Origin: Paenibacillus cymbidii
GTDB lineage: Bacteria; Bacillota; Bacilli; Paenibacillales; NBRC-103111
DNA length: 64,000 nucleotides
Assembly: GCF_004764705.1 (NCBI RefSeq)
Contig: NZ_SHLX01000021.1
Coordinates: forward strand, 62,001-126,000
Direction: 5' to 3'
The position numbers and the translations under genes are program-made. Below the pieces are notes generated by a model. That model made no database searches and was not told the origin of the DNA. It saw nothing but the letters and a program-made list of their open reading frames with translations. This document shows positions 1 through 7,622 of this stretch, piece by piece. Each line of letters starts with the position of its first letter. The first letter of the stretch is position 1.

Positions 1-221
1 TCCTGCTCCAGCTTCTGGATATGGTTTTTTTCGATTTCGAGCGAGCTGAGGTAGTACTCGACCCGCGACTGCAGCGACTTGTACAGCTGCTCCTTCACGC
101 TCGACTCGCCCAGCTTGTTCGCGGTCAGACCGAGCCCGTACAGCGGGGCGATAACCAGCAGAAAAGCGGCGATCAGCTTCGGAAACAGCGTGCCCGATCC
201 GAATAGTCGGCTAAGCGGCAT
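1..221 (-). CDS. N-terminal part of a membrane sensor protein, probably a YesM-like histidine kinase (truncated by window edge)
   Basis: The gene starts at an ATG ending at 221 and runs off the left edge, so only about 73 residues are visible. After MPLSRLFGSGTLFPKL comes a hydrophobic segment (residues ~15-35, IAAFLLVIAPLYGLGLTAN) followed by a charged, potentially coiled-coil stretch rich in Q, E, K and S. That arrangement, a short cytoplasmic start, a first membrane span and an extracytoplasmic helix, is typical of the N-terminus of YesM/LytS-type sensor kinases in this family of bacteria. A GGAGAAAGGA stretch lies upstream of the start. The kinase core is outside the window, so an N-terminal part of a chemoreceptor or other sensor remains possible. 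Confidence 0.6.
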   Translation of the reverse strand, partial: MPLSRLFGSGTLFPKLIAAFLLVIAPLYGLGLTANKLGESSVKEQLYKSLQSRVEYYLSSLEIEKNHIQKLEQ

Positions 222-371
222 CCCGCATCATCCTTTCTCCGGAACTTATTCGACGACCGCCCGCCGTCCCCTGCCCATCCCTTCCAGTATGCCGAGCCGT
301 GCAGGGGAAGTATATCGCACTTTTTGGTCATTGCTGGTCTTATTTCGTCTTTTGCCGATAAAAAAAGGGGG

Positions 372-401
372 TTGTGCCAGGTACGGGAAACGGGTTATGG
401 T
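372..401 (+). promoter_or_regulatory. possible promoter of selD-mnmH
   Basis: TTGTGC (372-377) and TATGGT (396-401) are separated by 18 bp, about 50 bases ahead of the selD start. Both boxes are only moderate matches to the vegetative consensus, so this is tentative. Confidence 0.3.
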
Positions 402-453
402 GGAATAATGAAGAATACAAGATTACTGTTCCGGAAAGGGTAGGTACGAACCG

Positions 454-1503
454 ATGGAGAACGCAAACAGCGTCAAACTGACTTCCTATTCGACCAAAGG
501 AGGCTGCGGGTGCAAAATCGGCCCCGGCGACTTGTCCCAGGTCATTCGCTCCTTGCCGGCGGCGACGCCGAACCCGAACCTGCTCGTCGGCATCGATACG
601 AGCGACGACGCCGGCGTGTACCGATTGAACGACGATCTCGCGCTCGTGCAGACGGTCGACTTCTTCACCCCGATCGTCGACGATCCGTATTCCTTCGGGC
701 AAATCGCCGCCGCCAACGCGATCAGCGACATTTACGCGATGGGCGGCACGCCGCTGACGGCGCTGAACATTGTCGCCTTCCCGATTCGCACGCTCGACAA
801 GACGGTGCTGGCCGACATTTTGCGCGGCGCGGGCGACAAGATGAAGGAAGCCGGCATCACCTTGATGGGCGGCCATTCGATCGACGACAACGAACCCAAG
901 TTCGGGCTTGCCGTTACCGGCCTGGTGCATCCGGACAAGGTGCGGACGAACGCCGGCTCGGTGCCGGGCGACAAGCTGATCCTGACCAAACCGATCGGAG
1001 TCGGCATCCTGACCACGTCGATCAAAAAGGACAAGCTGTCGGAAGATGAAGTCCGGCGCGTGACCGAAGTGATGGCAACGCTCAACAAAACGGCGGCCGC
1101 CACGATGGAGCCGTTCGACGTGCACGCCTGCACGGACGTTACGGGCTTCGGGCTAATGGGCCATGCGCTGGAAATGGCCAAAGGCAGCGGCGTCGGCATC
1201 CGCGTTCGCGCGGCGGACGTGCCTGTGCTGCCGCGGGTGCGCCAGCTCGCCGAAGAAGGATTCGTGCCCGGCGGCACGAAAAACAATTACGCCCACGTGA
1301 AGGATGCCGTCGACTTCCCCGCCGAGCTGGACCAGATCGGGCAGTGGATTCTGTGCGACGCCGTCACTTCCGGCGGGCTGCTTATTTCGGTGGCGGCCGA
1401 ACAGGCGGAGGAACTGCTGGGCCGGTTGCTTCAGGCAGGCGTCGAAGCCGCCCTCGTCGGCGAAACGACAGCCGACCATCCCGGCCGCATCGTCGTGCTG
1501 TAG
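454..1503 (+). CDS. selD: selenide, water dikinase (selenophosphate synthetase)
   Basis: SelD makes selenophosphate, the selenium donor, from selenide and ATP in the cytoplasm. The 349-residue product has the usual family length. The N-terminal glycine-rich loop GGCGCKIGPGDL holds the catalytic Cys18 and Lys21; the position is an ordinary Cys codon, not UGA, so no selenocysteine is needed. Further family motifs follow, such as GIDTSDDAGVYRL, QTVDFFTPIVDDPY and GGHSIDD. The ATG at 454 is preceded by an AAAGGGTAGGT ribosome site. The stop lies 33 bases before mnmH on the same strand, so the two are almost certainly co-transcribed. No selA, selB or selC is visible here, so the local context points to tRNA selenation rather than selenoprotein synthesis. 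Confidence 0.97.
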   Translation: MENANSVKLTSYSTKGGCGCKIGPGDLSQVIRSLPAATPNPNLLVGIDTSDDAGVYRLNDDLALVQTVDFFTPIVDDPYSFGQIAAANAISDIYAMGGTPLTALNIVAFPIRTLDKTVLADILRGAGDKMKEAGITLMGGHSIDDNEPKFGLAVTGLVHPDKVRTNAGSVPGDKLILTKPIGVGILTTSIKKDKLSEDEVRRVTEVMATLNKTAAATMEPFDVHACTDVTGFGLMGHALEMAKGSGVGIRVRAADVPVLPRVRQLAEEGFVPGGTKNNYAHVKDAVDFPAELDQIGQWILCDAVTSGGLLISVAAEQAEELLGRLLQAGVEAALVGETTADHPGRIVVL

Positions 1504-1536
1504 CCGGAAGCCTGCCGGCGCAAAGGAGCGATAACC

Positions 1537-2577
1537 ATGTTTCAGGATATCACAATCGAAGATTTGCTTGCGCTGCGGGAGAAGAAGCAGATCGTTACGA
1601 TCGATGTGCGCTCGCCGTCCGAGTTTGCCGATTCGACGATTCCCGGCAGCGTGAACATTCCGCTGTTCGACGATGCGGAGCGGGCGGAAGTGGGTACGCT
1701 GTACAAGCAGGTCGGCGTCCAGACCGCCAAGGACAGAGGGCTGGAGATCGTGTCGGCCAAGCTGCCGGCATTTATCCGCACGTTCGCGCAAATTAACGGC
1801 GCCAAGGCGGTATTCTGCTGGCGCGGCGGCATGCGCAGCAAAACGACGGCGACGGTGCTCGACCTGATAGGCATCCGGTCTTACCGGCTGATCGGCGGCA
1901 TTCGCGAGTACCGCAAGTGGGTCGTGGCTACGCTGGAGCGGATCGAGTTTCGGCCGCGGGCGATCGTATTGCTTGGCCATACCGGCACGGGGAAAACCGC
2001 CATCTTGCGGGCGCTGCGGCAGGAAGGCTACCCGGTGCTCGATCTCGAAGGCATGGCGGGCCACCGGGGTTCGATTTTCGGCCAGGTCGGCCTGCGCCCG
2101 AACAACCAGAAAACGTTCGAATCGCAGCTTGTTACCGAGCTGCTGCAGCTGCAGCAATCGCCTTACGTCCTGCTGGAGGGCGAAAGCAAACGAATCGGCA
2201 AGGCGGTGCTGCCGGATTTTATGATCGCGAAGAAAGAGGCGGCGACGCAGTTGTTCATTCAGCTGCCCGTCGAGGAGCGGGTCCGGCATATTGTCGAGGA
2301 TTATCGCCCGTGGGAGCACAAGCTGGAACTGCTGCAGGCCTACCGGCAAATCAGCGACCGCATCCACACGCCGATCGCCCGCGAAATCCTGGAGCATCTG
2401 ACGGAGGATCGGTTCGACCGCGCTGTCCGGCTGCTGCTGGAGCACTACTACGATCCGCGCTACGAACACGCGATGAGGCTGTACGAGCAGGAGCGCATCG
2501 TCATCGAAGCGGCCACTGTCACCGACGCCGCCGAGCAAGTGAAAGCGTACGTGGCGCAGCAATTGGTTCGCGCATGA
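1537..2577 (+). CDS. mnmH: tRNA 2-selenouridine synthase
   Basis: MnmH (SelU/YbbB) replaces the sulfur of 2-thiouridine at the wobble position of certain tRNAs with selenium, using selenophosphate. The 346-residue protein has a rhodanese domain at residues ~5-130 with the active-site loop CWRGGMRSK (Cys94), then a P-loop domain with Walker A GHTGTGKT at 147-154. This order and length are the standard architecture. It sits directly behind selD, its source of selenophosphate, and is followed by a strong terminator. I see no missing key residue. Confidence 0.96.
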   Translation: MFQDITIEDLLALREKKQIVTIDVRSPSEFADSTIPGSVNIPLFDDAERAEVGTLYKQVGVQTAKDRGLEIVSAKLPAFIRTFAQINGAKAVFCWRGGMRSKTTATVLDLIGIRSYRLIGGIREYRKWVVATLERIEFRPRAIVLLGHTGTGKTAILRALRQEGYPVLDLEGMAGHRGSIFGQVGLRPNNQKTFESQLVTELLQLQQSPYVLLEGESKRIGKAVLPDFMIAKKEAATQLFIQLPVEERVRHIVEDYRPWEHKLELLQAYRQISDRIHTPIAREILEHLTEDRFDRAVRLLLEHYYDPRYEHAMRLYEQERIVIEAATVTDAAEQVKAYVAQQLVRA

Positions 2578-2582
2578 ATGGG

Positions 2583-2622
2583 AAAAGCCGCTTCGCCCTT
2601 GCCGGCGAAACGGCTTTTTTGC
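2583..2622 (+). terminator. Rho-independent terminator after mnmH
   Basis: AAGCCGCTTCGCC pairs with GGCGAAACGGCTT (one G-T mismatch) across a short loop, followed by a T run. It lies a few bases past the mnmH stop and just before the convergent end of sspH, so it may serve both strands. Confidence 0.85.
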
Positions 2623-2631
2623 TGCGTATCG

Positions 2632-2811
2632 TTACGCTTCTTCCAACTGCTCGCACGATACGGTGCGAACGTCGGCGGGGTTGTGCTGGGCATGAATTTT
2701 GACCGAACGGTTGGCCAGATCGACTTGATCGATCCATACCGACACGCCGTTCAGCTTCACGTCGACCGTATCGTTGCCTTTCAAAATTTGCTGCGCGCGC
2801 GACGCTTCCAA
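2632..2811 (-). CDS. sspH: H-type small acid-soluble spore protein
   Basis: A 59-residue protein starting from TTG, which is easy to miss. Read with initiator Met it begins MEASRAQQILKGNDTVDV and continues with LNGVSVWIDQVD, VKIHAQHNP and a C-terminal CEQLEEA. This follows the SspH pattern: a short RAxxI start, a central NGxxVxIxxVD strand, an NP turn and an acidic LEE-like tail. A good ribosome site (AGGAGG) lies about 7 bases before the TTG. H-type SASPs are minor spore-core proteins of Bacillales, so this gene indicates a spore former. It is convergent with mnmH and shares its terminator region. Expression would be expected in the forespore, although I cannot identify a sigma-G promoter with confidence. 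Confidence 0.8.
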   Translation of the reverse strand: MEASRAQQILKGNDTVDVKLNGVSVWIDQVDLANRSVKIHAQHNPADVRTVSCEQLEEA

Positions 2812-2859
2812 TGCCGACTCCTCCTTTCTTGCAGGCGACCTGCTGTGGCCGGACCGCCG

Positions 2860-3063
2860 TTATTCATCTTCCCGGTACGAATCCTCCTGCTTCATCGTAT
2901 CGGTCGTCGTTTCCTCAATCAGCCCGTTATGCAGCGTCACATTGCCGCCGCCGAGCCCTTCGTTGATCATCCGGTCGATATCCATAAAATGGCTGTCTCT
3001 GCCTTCGTCGCAAGAATCGCACGGCAGTCCCTGCTCGTCGCGCGTTTCGTCCCGGTCGCTCAT
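2860..3063 (-). CDS. small acidic conserved-looking protein of unknown function
   Basis: A 67-residue, strongly acidic protein (MSDRDETRDEQGLPCDSCDEG...). It has a CxxC pair (CDSC) near residue 15, a DIDRMINEGLGGG segment in the middle and an acidic tail. The ATG at 3063 has a clear AAGGAGG ribosome site 6-8 bases upstream, and base composition is like the neighbouring genes. It lies 48 bases upstream of sspH on the same strand. The CxxC could bind a metal or form a disulfide, but I recognise no family. It may be a sporulation-associated small protein, inferred only from its neighbour. Confidence 0.65.
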   Translation of the reverse strand: MSDRDETRDEQGLPCDSCDEGRDSHFMDIDRMINEGLGGGNVTLHNGLIEETTTDTMKQEDSYREDE

Positions 3064-3253
3064 GGATTGCCTCCTTGGCCGGGCGGCTTCCCGGGGGAAG
3101 ACCCGGATCGTGGTGTCGCCCCCCTATTTTTACCGAAAAGCGATCGGCTATGCATGCGCGTAACCGGCGACGGGCCGGGGCATAACTATGGCAAATGCGG
3201 CGAAACGAGGGTCGCACCCCCGGACAAACCGCCGACCGAACAGGAGGAGAACC

Positions 3254-4117
3254 ATGCATACATTGTGGAAAGGCGCGCTCAGCTTCGGGCTCGTGCACGT
3301 GCCGGTCAAAATGTTTGCCGCCACCGAAGAAAAGGACATTTCGATGCGCTACATCCACAAAGCTTGCACGACGCCGATGTCGTATGTGCGCAAATGCCCG
3401 ACGTGCGACCGGGAAGTCGAGTGGGAGGAAATTTCTCGCGGCTACGAATACGAGCCGGGGCGGTTCGTGCTGTTCGAGAAAGACGAGCTGGACAGCCTGG
3501 CCGGGGAAAAAAGCAAAGAAATCAAAATTCTCGATTTTGTCGATTTGGCCGAAATCGATCCGATTTATTTTCAGAAAACGTACTATTTGGGGCCGGGGGA
3601 TACGGGAGCGAACGCGTACAGCCTGCTGCTGGAATCGCTGCGGCAGACGAACAAAATCGGCATCGCCGCCGTCACGATCCGCTCCAAGGGCAGTCTCGCC
3701 GCGATCCGGGTGATCGGCAATTGTCTGGCGATGGAGACGATCTTCTACCCGGACGAGATTCGTCCGGCGCAGCAGGTGCCGAATGTGCCGCAGGAGGCGA
3801 AAGTCAACGACAAGGAGCTGACGATGGCCAAAATGCTGATCGATCAGCTGACGACGCCGTTCGATCCGAGCAAGTACCGCGACGAATACCGGGCCGGGCT
3901 GCTCGAAGCGATCGAGCGCAAAATCGCCGGCGAAGAGATCCAGGTCGCGCCGGAGGCGAAACGCACGAACGTCATCGACCTGATGGCGGCGCTGCAGGCG
4001 AGCCTCGAAGCGGCGAAGCCGGTCAGCGTGCCGACGCAGCCGTCGGACGCCGCGGGCGACAAGCCGAAGGCGAAGCGCTCCTCCAAGGCAAAAGCGAAAG
4101 AGCAGGTGTCGTCCTGA
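3254..4117 (+). CDS. ku: Ku, DNA end-binding protein of non-homologous end joining
   Basis: Bacterial Ku is a homodimeric ring that binds double-strand break ends and recruits the NHEJ ligase and polymerase. The 287-residue protein starts MHTLWKGALSFGLVHVPVKM, the hallmark N-terminus, and carries CPTCDREVEWEEISRGYEY and IGNCLAMETIFYPDEIR, both typical. The last ~50 residues are a Lys/Ala-rich tail (KPKAKRSSKAKAKEQ), the usual DNA- or partner-binding extension. I chose ATG 3254 because it has CAGGAGGAGA immediately upstream; an in-frame extension to 3188 lacks such a site. Its partners are at 15536-16486 (ligase) and 18522-19451 (polymerase), not adjacent. Confidence 0.96.
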   Translation: MHTLWKGALSFGLVHVPVKMFAATEEKDISMRYIHKACTTPMSYVRKCPTCDREVEWEEISRGYEYEPGRFVLFEKDELDSLAGEKSKEIKILDFVDLAEIDPIYFQKTYYLGPGDTGANAYSLLLESLRQTNKIGIAAVTIRSKGSLAAIRVIGNCLAMETIFYPDEIRPAQQVPNVPQEAKVNDKELTMAKMLIDQLTTPFDPSKYRDEYRAGLLEAIERKIAGEEIQVAPEAKRTNVIDLMAALQASLEAAKPVSVPTQPSDAAGDKPKAKRSSKAKAKEQVSS

Positions 4118-4127
4118 GGCTGGCTGG

Positions 4128-4326
4128 CGAAATAGGCCATGTTTTACGGCCTATTTGGTCTAAAATCGGCAGTCGCCGCCAAATAGCCAGTGATTTCACT
4201 GGCTATTCGTGCCCATCTGCCCGGATTTGCGCTGTTTCGCTCAAATAACCAGTGTTTTCACTGGTTATTTTTGATGAGACGGGCGAAATGGGGGCAATAA
4301 GCCATTTTTTGTGGCCTATATTGGTC
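4128..4326. repeat. four-hairpin composite element, family A, copy 1
   Basis: About 200 bases with four palindromes: 4130-4156 (AAATAGGCCAT...), 4181-4207 (AAATAGCCAGTG...), 4243-4270 (AAATAACCAGTG...) and 4296-4322 (AATAAGCCAT...). Each stem is about 10 bp with a short loop and AT-rich ends. The same four hairpins in the same order and similar spacing recur at 18272-18472 and 63617-63812, and a single related hairpin occurs at 41354-41382. The first hairpin could terminate ku, but the conserved order suggests a mobile (MITE/REP-like) or structured-RNA element. No ORF of note is inside. Confidence 0.85.
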
Positions 4327-4363
4327 TCCAAGCGAACGATGAGGCGGCCCTTCGAAAAGGCGC

Positions 4364-4945
4364 TCACGCACCGGTGCGCTTCATTTTGCGCTGCATGCCG
4401 GCCGCCTTCCACTGCGGCACGATGGCGAACCGGACTGCCGTCAGCGTTACGATCATGGCGATCGACAGCAAGTACATCCAGCGGATGGCGAGCAGCTTCG
4501 TATCGCTGCCGAGAAAGTAGCCGTGCACGAAGGTCGCGGCGAATACCGGGTAAGCGAGCAGATGCGAGGCGTACCACAGCTTCTTGGCGATCTTGTGGCG
4601 GAAGTCCGAGCTGAAGACGAGCACGATGGCGCCATAAGCCGCCAATGTGCCCAGCCCGTTCAGCACCGGATGGTGAACGGCAGCGAACGGCACGAGCACT
4701 TCTTTCCAGGCAAAAGGGGAATAGATGCTGATGACGGGCAGCAGCCCGTGCGCCAAACCAAGCGCCATGCCGGCATTCGTGAACAGCGTATGCAGCCGGT
4801 AGCGGGTTTTCTTCGTCTGCGGCTTCGCAGCAGGGAAGCTGTACAGGATTCCGAGGCAAATGCCCGCCGCAATCAGCATGTAGGAGCCGAAGCCGATGAC
4901 GCGCATCAACTCCCAGGTCGGCCAATGGACGATCCAATCGATCAT
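4364..4945 (-). CDS. ferric-reductase-like transmembrane protein
   Basis: A 193-residue integral membrane protein with about six hydrophobic spans (for example VIGFGSYMLIAAGICLGILY near residues 16-35). Histidines lie in paired membrane positions (LAHGLLP, ASHLLAYP, FVHGYFLG), as in YedZ/FRD-type b-heme membrane proteins. It probably passes electrons across the membrane. The ATG at 4945 overlaps the apbE stop by 4 bases (ATGA) and has a GGAGGGAGAAGC site, so translation is coupled to the flavin transferase. Together they suggest an extracytoplasmic flavin-based electron-transfer module. The electron acceptor is unknown. Confidence 0.8.
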   Translation of the reverse strand: MIDWIVHWPTWELMRVIGFGSYMLIAAGICLGILYSFPAAKPQTKKTRYRLHTLFTNAGMALGLAHGLLPVISIYSPFAWKEVLVPFAAVHHPVLNGLGTLAAYGAIVLVFSSDFRHKIAKKLWYASHLLAYPVFAATFVHGYFLGSDTKLLAIRWMYLLSIAMIVTLTAVRFAIVPQWKAAGMQRKMKRTGA

Positions 4946-5934
4946 CGCTTCTCCCTCCATTCGCTTGCGAGTTGGAACCGTTCCGGCGCATAACCGCAAG
5001 CAAGCGCGCGCCGGGTATCGGTAAATACAAGCGCCGCGTAGGCAGGCGCGTTCGCCTCAAGCAGGCGAATGCCGGCCTCGCTGCCGGCGATGCAGATCGT
5101 CTTCGCCCACACTTCGCAGGCGACGACATCGGGACCAGCGACGGTGCATTGCGCCACGTCGCTTTGGCTCGGCCGCAGCGTACGCGGGTCGAGCAGGTGA
5201 TGCATCGCCGCGCCGTCCGCCGCCCTCCACTGTCTGCCGAGCTTGCTCGACGTGGCGGCTGCGCCGACGTCCATCTCGATGCAGCCTGCATCCGCTTCGG
5301 GGCGCCACGGATGCTCGATCGCGATGTGCCACGGCTCGCCGGCGATCGGCTTGCCTCCCCACACCGTCAAGTCGCCGCCGGCGTCGATCATGCCGCAAGG
5401 CACGCGGCGCGCGGCGCGCATCATGTCTCGCAGCCGCCGTGCCGCCCAGCTTTTGACGATGCCGCCGAGGTCGACGCCGGCGCCGGACGGCAGCCGCACC
5501 GCTTTCATTCCGGCGTGGAACGCCGGCCGTTCCCGCGTCCGCTCCGGCGGCGCCGCTGTCCTGTCGCCCTTCCCGCCCGGGCGGCGCTTTACTGCGTCGA
5601 ACGATTCGTCGTAGCCCGCCGCCTCGAGCGCCCGGAGCAGCAAAGGCTCGAAAATGCCGCCCGTGTCGATTCGGAACGACTCCGCCAATTGAAGCACCTC
5701 CATCATCGCCGCCGAAGCTAGGAACCATTTCCCCGCCGATCGATTCAGGTTGCTTAGTTCGCTGTCCGGCAGGAAGCGGCTGAATTTCGCCTCGACGGCC
5801 TGGAACCAGCCGATCGTTTCCCGCTGCAGTTCGGCGGCTTGCCGTTCGCCAGCCCACAGCGCCACCTCGATATCCGTGTTCATCGCCCGGAAAGAAAACC
5901 GCGTATGCACCGCTTCCTCCCGCAATGTCGTCAT
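4942..5934 (-). CDS. apbE: FAD:protein FMN transferase (ApbE family)
   Basis: ApbE attaches FMN covalently to a Thr or Ser of target redox proteins, usually outside the membrane. The 330-residue protein shows FSRFLPDSELSNLN, GVDLGGIVKSWAA, MIDAGGDLTVWG and HHLLDPRTL, all typical ApbE flavin- and metal-binding segments. No clear lipoprotein signal is present, so it may act in the cytoplasm or be anchored by another route. I chose ATG 5934, which places the AGAGGAGG site about 9 bases upstream; an in-frame TTG at 5943 would abut that site. It is the middle gene of three: a Gly/Ser-rich membrane protein upstream and the heme membrane protein downstream. Confidence 0.92.
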   Translation of the reverse strand: MTTLREEAVHTRFSFRAMNTDIEVALWAGERQAAELQRETIGWFQAVEAKFSRFLPDSELSNLNRSAGKWFLASAAMMEVLQLAESFRIDTGGIFEPLLLRALEAAGYDESFDAVKRRPGGKGDRTAAPPERTRERPAFHAGMKAVRLPSGAGVDLGGIVKSWAARRLRDMMRAARRVPCGMIDAGGDLTVWGGKPIAGEPWHIAIEHPWRPEADAGCIEMDVGAAATSSKLGRQWRAADGAAMHHLLDPRTLRPSQSDVAQCTVAGPDVVACEVWAKTICIAGSEAGIRLLEANAPAYAALVFTDTRRALACGYAPERFQLASEWREKR

Positions 5935-5972
5935 GGCCGCCAACCTCCTCTGCCGATTGCCATTGTCGGCGC

Positions 5973-6410
5973 CTAAGAGCGCCTGGTTCTCGCCTGCATG
6001 CGCGTGCTCGGCGCCTGCGTCGGCTGCGGCTGCACGGTTTGCCCGCTGCCGCCGTTTCCATAGCTGCCGTTGCCGCCCGTGCTCCCGCTTCCCGTACTCC
6101 CGCTTCCCGTACTCCCGCTTCCCGTGCCGCCGCCGCTCCCGGAACTATCGCTGCCGCTGCCTGCGCGTTCGGTTCTGCGCCCTCCGCCCGCTCCCGGCGT
6201 TTGTCCCGTTCCGGTTGCGCCATTAGCGCCGCCGCGCAGCTCCTCCGTCACCGGATCGTGCCGCTGCAGTGCCGTCACATCGCCGCTGCCGCTTTCCTTG
6301 GCAACGGCCTGCGCAAACTCCGGGCTCGTCTGCACCTCGCGAAACAGAAACGCTGCCCCGAGCGTCGCCACCGCCCCGATTTGCCACTTGCGCCATTTTG
6401 ACTTCTTCAT
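5973..6410 (-). CDS. small Gly/Ser-rich membrane-anchored protein upstream of apbE
   Basis: A 145-residue protein with a basic start (MKKSKWRKW), one hydrophobic segment at about residues 11-25 (IGAVATLGAAFLF), and a long low-complexity exterior part. The latter includes the tandem GSGST repeat (three GSGSTGSGST-like units) and a Gln/Pro-rich tail. The ATG at 6410 has a GGAGGTG site 7 bases upstream. It lies 38 bases before apbE on the same strand and is probably the first gene of the redox operon. It is a candidate tether or substrate for ApbE: a GGANGATG segment vaguely resembles the SGAT flavinylation motif, but the expected preceding Ser/Thr is absent. No known domain is recognised. Confidence 0.65.
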   Translation of the reverse strand: MKKSKWRKWQIGAVATLGAAFLFREVQTSPEFAQAVAKESGSGDVTALQRHDPVTEELRGGANGATGTGQTPGAGGGRRTERAGSGSDSSGSGGGTGSGSTGSGSTGSGSTGGNGSYGNGGSGQTVQPQPTQAPSTRMQARTRRS

Positions 6411-6935
6411 CAGGCTGCACCTCCTTCCAACTTTGCCTCCGTCTACCGTATCCGCTTCACATTTGCCTGCAAAACGAGGCTGCAACGCCCTGCACCCCCG
6501 ATTGCGAATCGATTGGGGACATTCCGCCCCAGTATCGGCACTCTAGCGGTTTGGAGCGCCAATACCGGTCGCCCTCGCGTTATCCTTGTTTCTATCCTAC
6601 TGAAACAGAATGAAATTCGCATTAAAGCCCGCTGAATGTTTGCTGAACGCCGACTTTCAGCAAACGTTAAGCTGGTTTTCAGAGCGTCTTCAGCCAATAT
6701 CGTGCATAATAGAGGTGGTTAAAAAAACCGACTTTTGATCACGAAGCATTTCAGGAAGCGTATTCGACATCGAATCTTGCGTTCACCCTTGAAGTCCGTT
6801 GCTCATTTAGGTTTATCCTAAACTCCGCTACTCCTTCTTCGGGTTCTCGCAACCTTCTCGGTGCTGAAAAGCCGGCTTTTCGAACTCGAATTGATAGAAA
6901 AAGAAACCAATCGGCCAAGGCAGAGGTGAAATGGC
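6411..6935. promoter_or_regulatory. divergent intergenic region between the redox operon and the two-component operon
   Basis: This 525-base stretch holds no convincing gene. It contains a perfect 10-bp inverted repeat at 6638-6665 (GTTTGCTGAA, 8-base spacer, TTCAGCAAAC), a -10-like CATAAT near 6704, and a perfect 16-base palindrome GAAAAGCCGGCTTTTC at 6866-6881 in the presumed leader of the response-regulator gene. The inverted repeat is a plausible operator for either divergent operon, most simply the adjacent OmpR-type regulator, but this is inference. Confidence 0.5.
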
Positions 6936-7622
6936 ATGCTGGCGGTAAAAGGAATCCGGCTGCTCGTTGTCGACGACGAGCCGAATATTGTGCAATTTCT
7001 CGAATTGGGCCTGCAAAACGAAGGCTATGACGTCAAAACCGCTGCGGACGGCTACGCCGCCATGAACATCGTCAAGGAATACCAGCCGCACATCGTCGTG
7101 CTCGACGTGATGATGCCCGGCATGGACGGTTTTGAAGTGTGCCGGCAGCTGCGGAAGTCGGAACAGCAATTGTCGATCATCATGCTGACGGCCAAGGAAG
7201 AAGTCGACGACCGGATCAAAGGGCTGATGACGGGAGCCGACGATTACATGATCAAACCGTTCAGCTTCGAGGAACTGCTGGCCCGCATCCAGGCCCGGCT
7301 GCGCAACCAGTTCCCGCACCTGTTCGGCGAAGTGGCGTACGGGCCGTTCCGGATGGACGACCGCCGCAAGGAAATCGCCTATGAAGGCCGCGTACTGGAG
7401 CTTTCGCCTACCGAATACGAACTACTTACTTTTCTGATCATCAACCACGGACTTGTGCTCAGCAAAGCGATGATTCTCGACAAAGTGTGGGGCTACGATT
7501 TTGGCGGGGAAGAGAACATCGTGGAAGTGTACATCCGCTCGCTGCGCGAGAAGCTCGGCGACCGCGAGCACCGCGTTATCCGCACCTTGCGCGGAGCCGG
7601 TTACCGGCTCGATTGGCCATGA
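6936..7622 (+). CDS. OmpR/PhoB-family response regulator
   Basis: A 228-residue two-domain regulator. The receiver domain (~residues 7-120) has the acidic pair Asp13/Asp14, phospho-acceptor Asp57 in VVLDVMMPGMDG, Thr85 and Lys107 in YMIKPFS. The C-terminal winged helix (~135-226) carries LSPTEYELLTFL and the conserved VYIRSLREKLG and RTLRGAGYRL. All key residues are present. The start has an AGAGGTGAAA site. Its stop overlaps the start of the sensor kinase (ATGA), so the two proteins form a coupled pair. The target genes cannot be named from the sequence; the inverted repeat at 6638-6665 is a candidate site. Confidence 0.93.
   Translation: MLAVKGIRLLVVDDEPNIVQFLELGLQNEGYDVKTAADGYAAMNIVKEYQPHIVVLDVMMPGMDGFEVCRQLRKSEQQLSIIMLTAKEEVDDRIKGLMTGADDYMIKPFSFEELLARIQARLRNQFPHLFGEVAYGPFRMDDRRKEIAYEGRVLELSPTEYELLTFLIINHGLVLSKAMILDKVWGYDFGGEENIVEVYIRSLREKLGDREHRVIRTLRGAGYRLDWP

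Noticed and set aside
486..731. Possible selenocysteine/SECIS use in selD
   Set aside because: The catalytic position is an ordinary Cys codon and no UGA is in frame.
3188..3253. 22-residue N-terminal extension of Ku
   Set aside because: The extension is basic low-complexity sequence without a ribosome site, whereas ATG 3254 has a strong one and matches the family start.
6690..6935. Riboswitch in the leader of the response regulator
   Set aside because: Short palindromes exist, but I could not fit any known riboswitch consensus.
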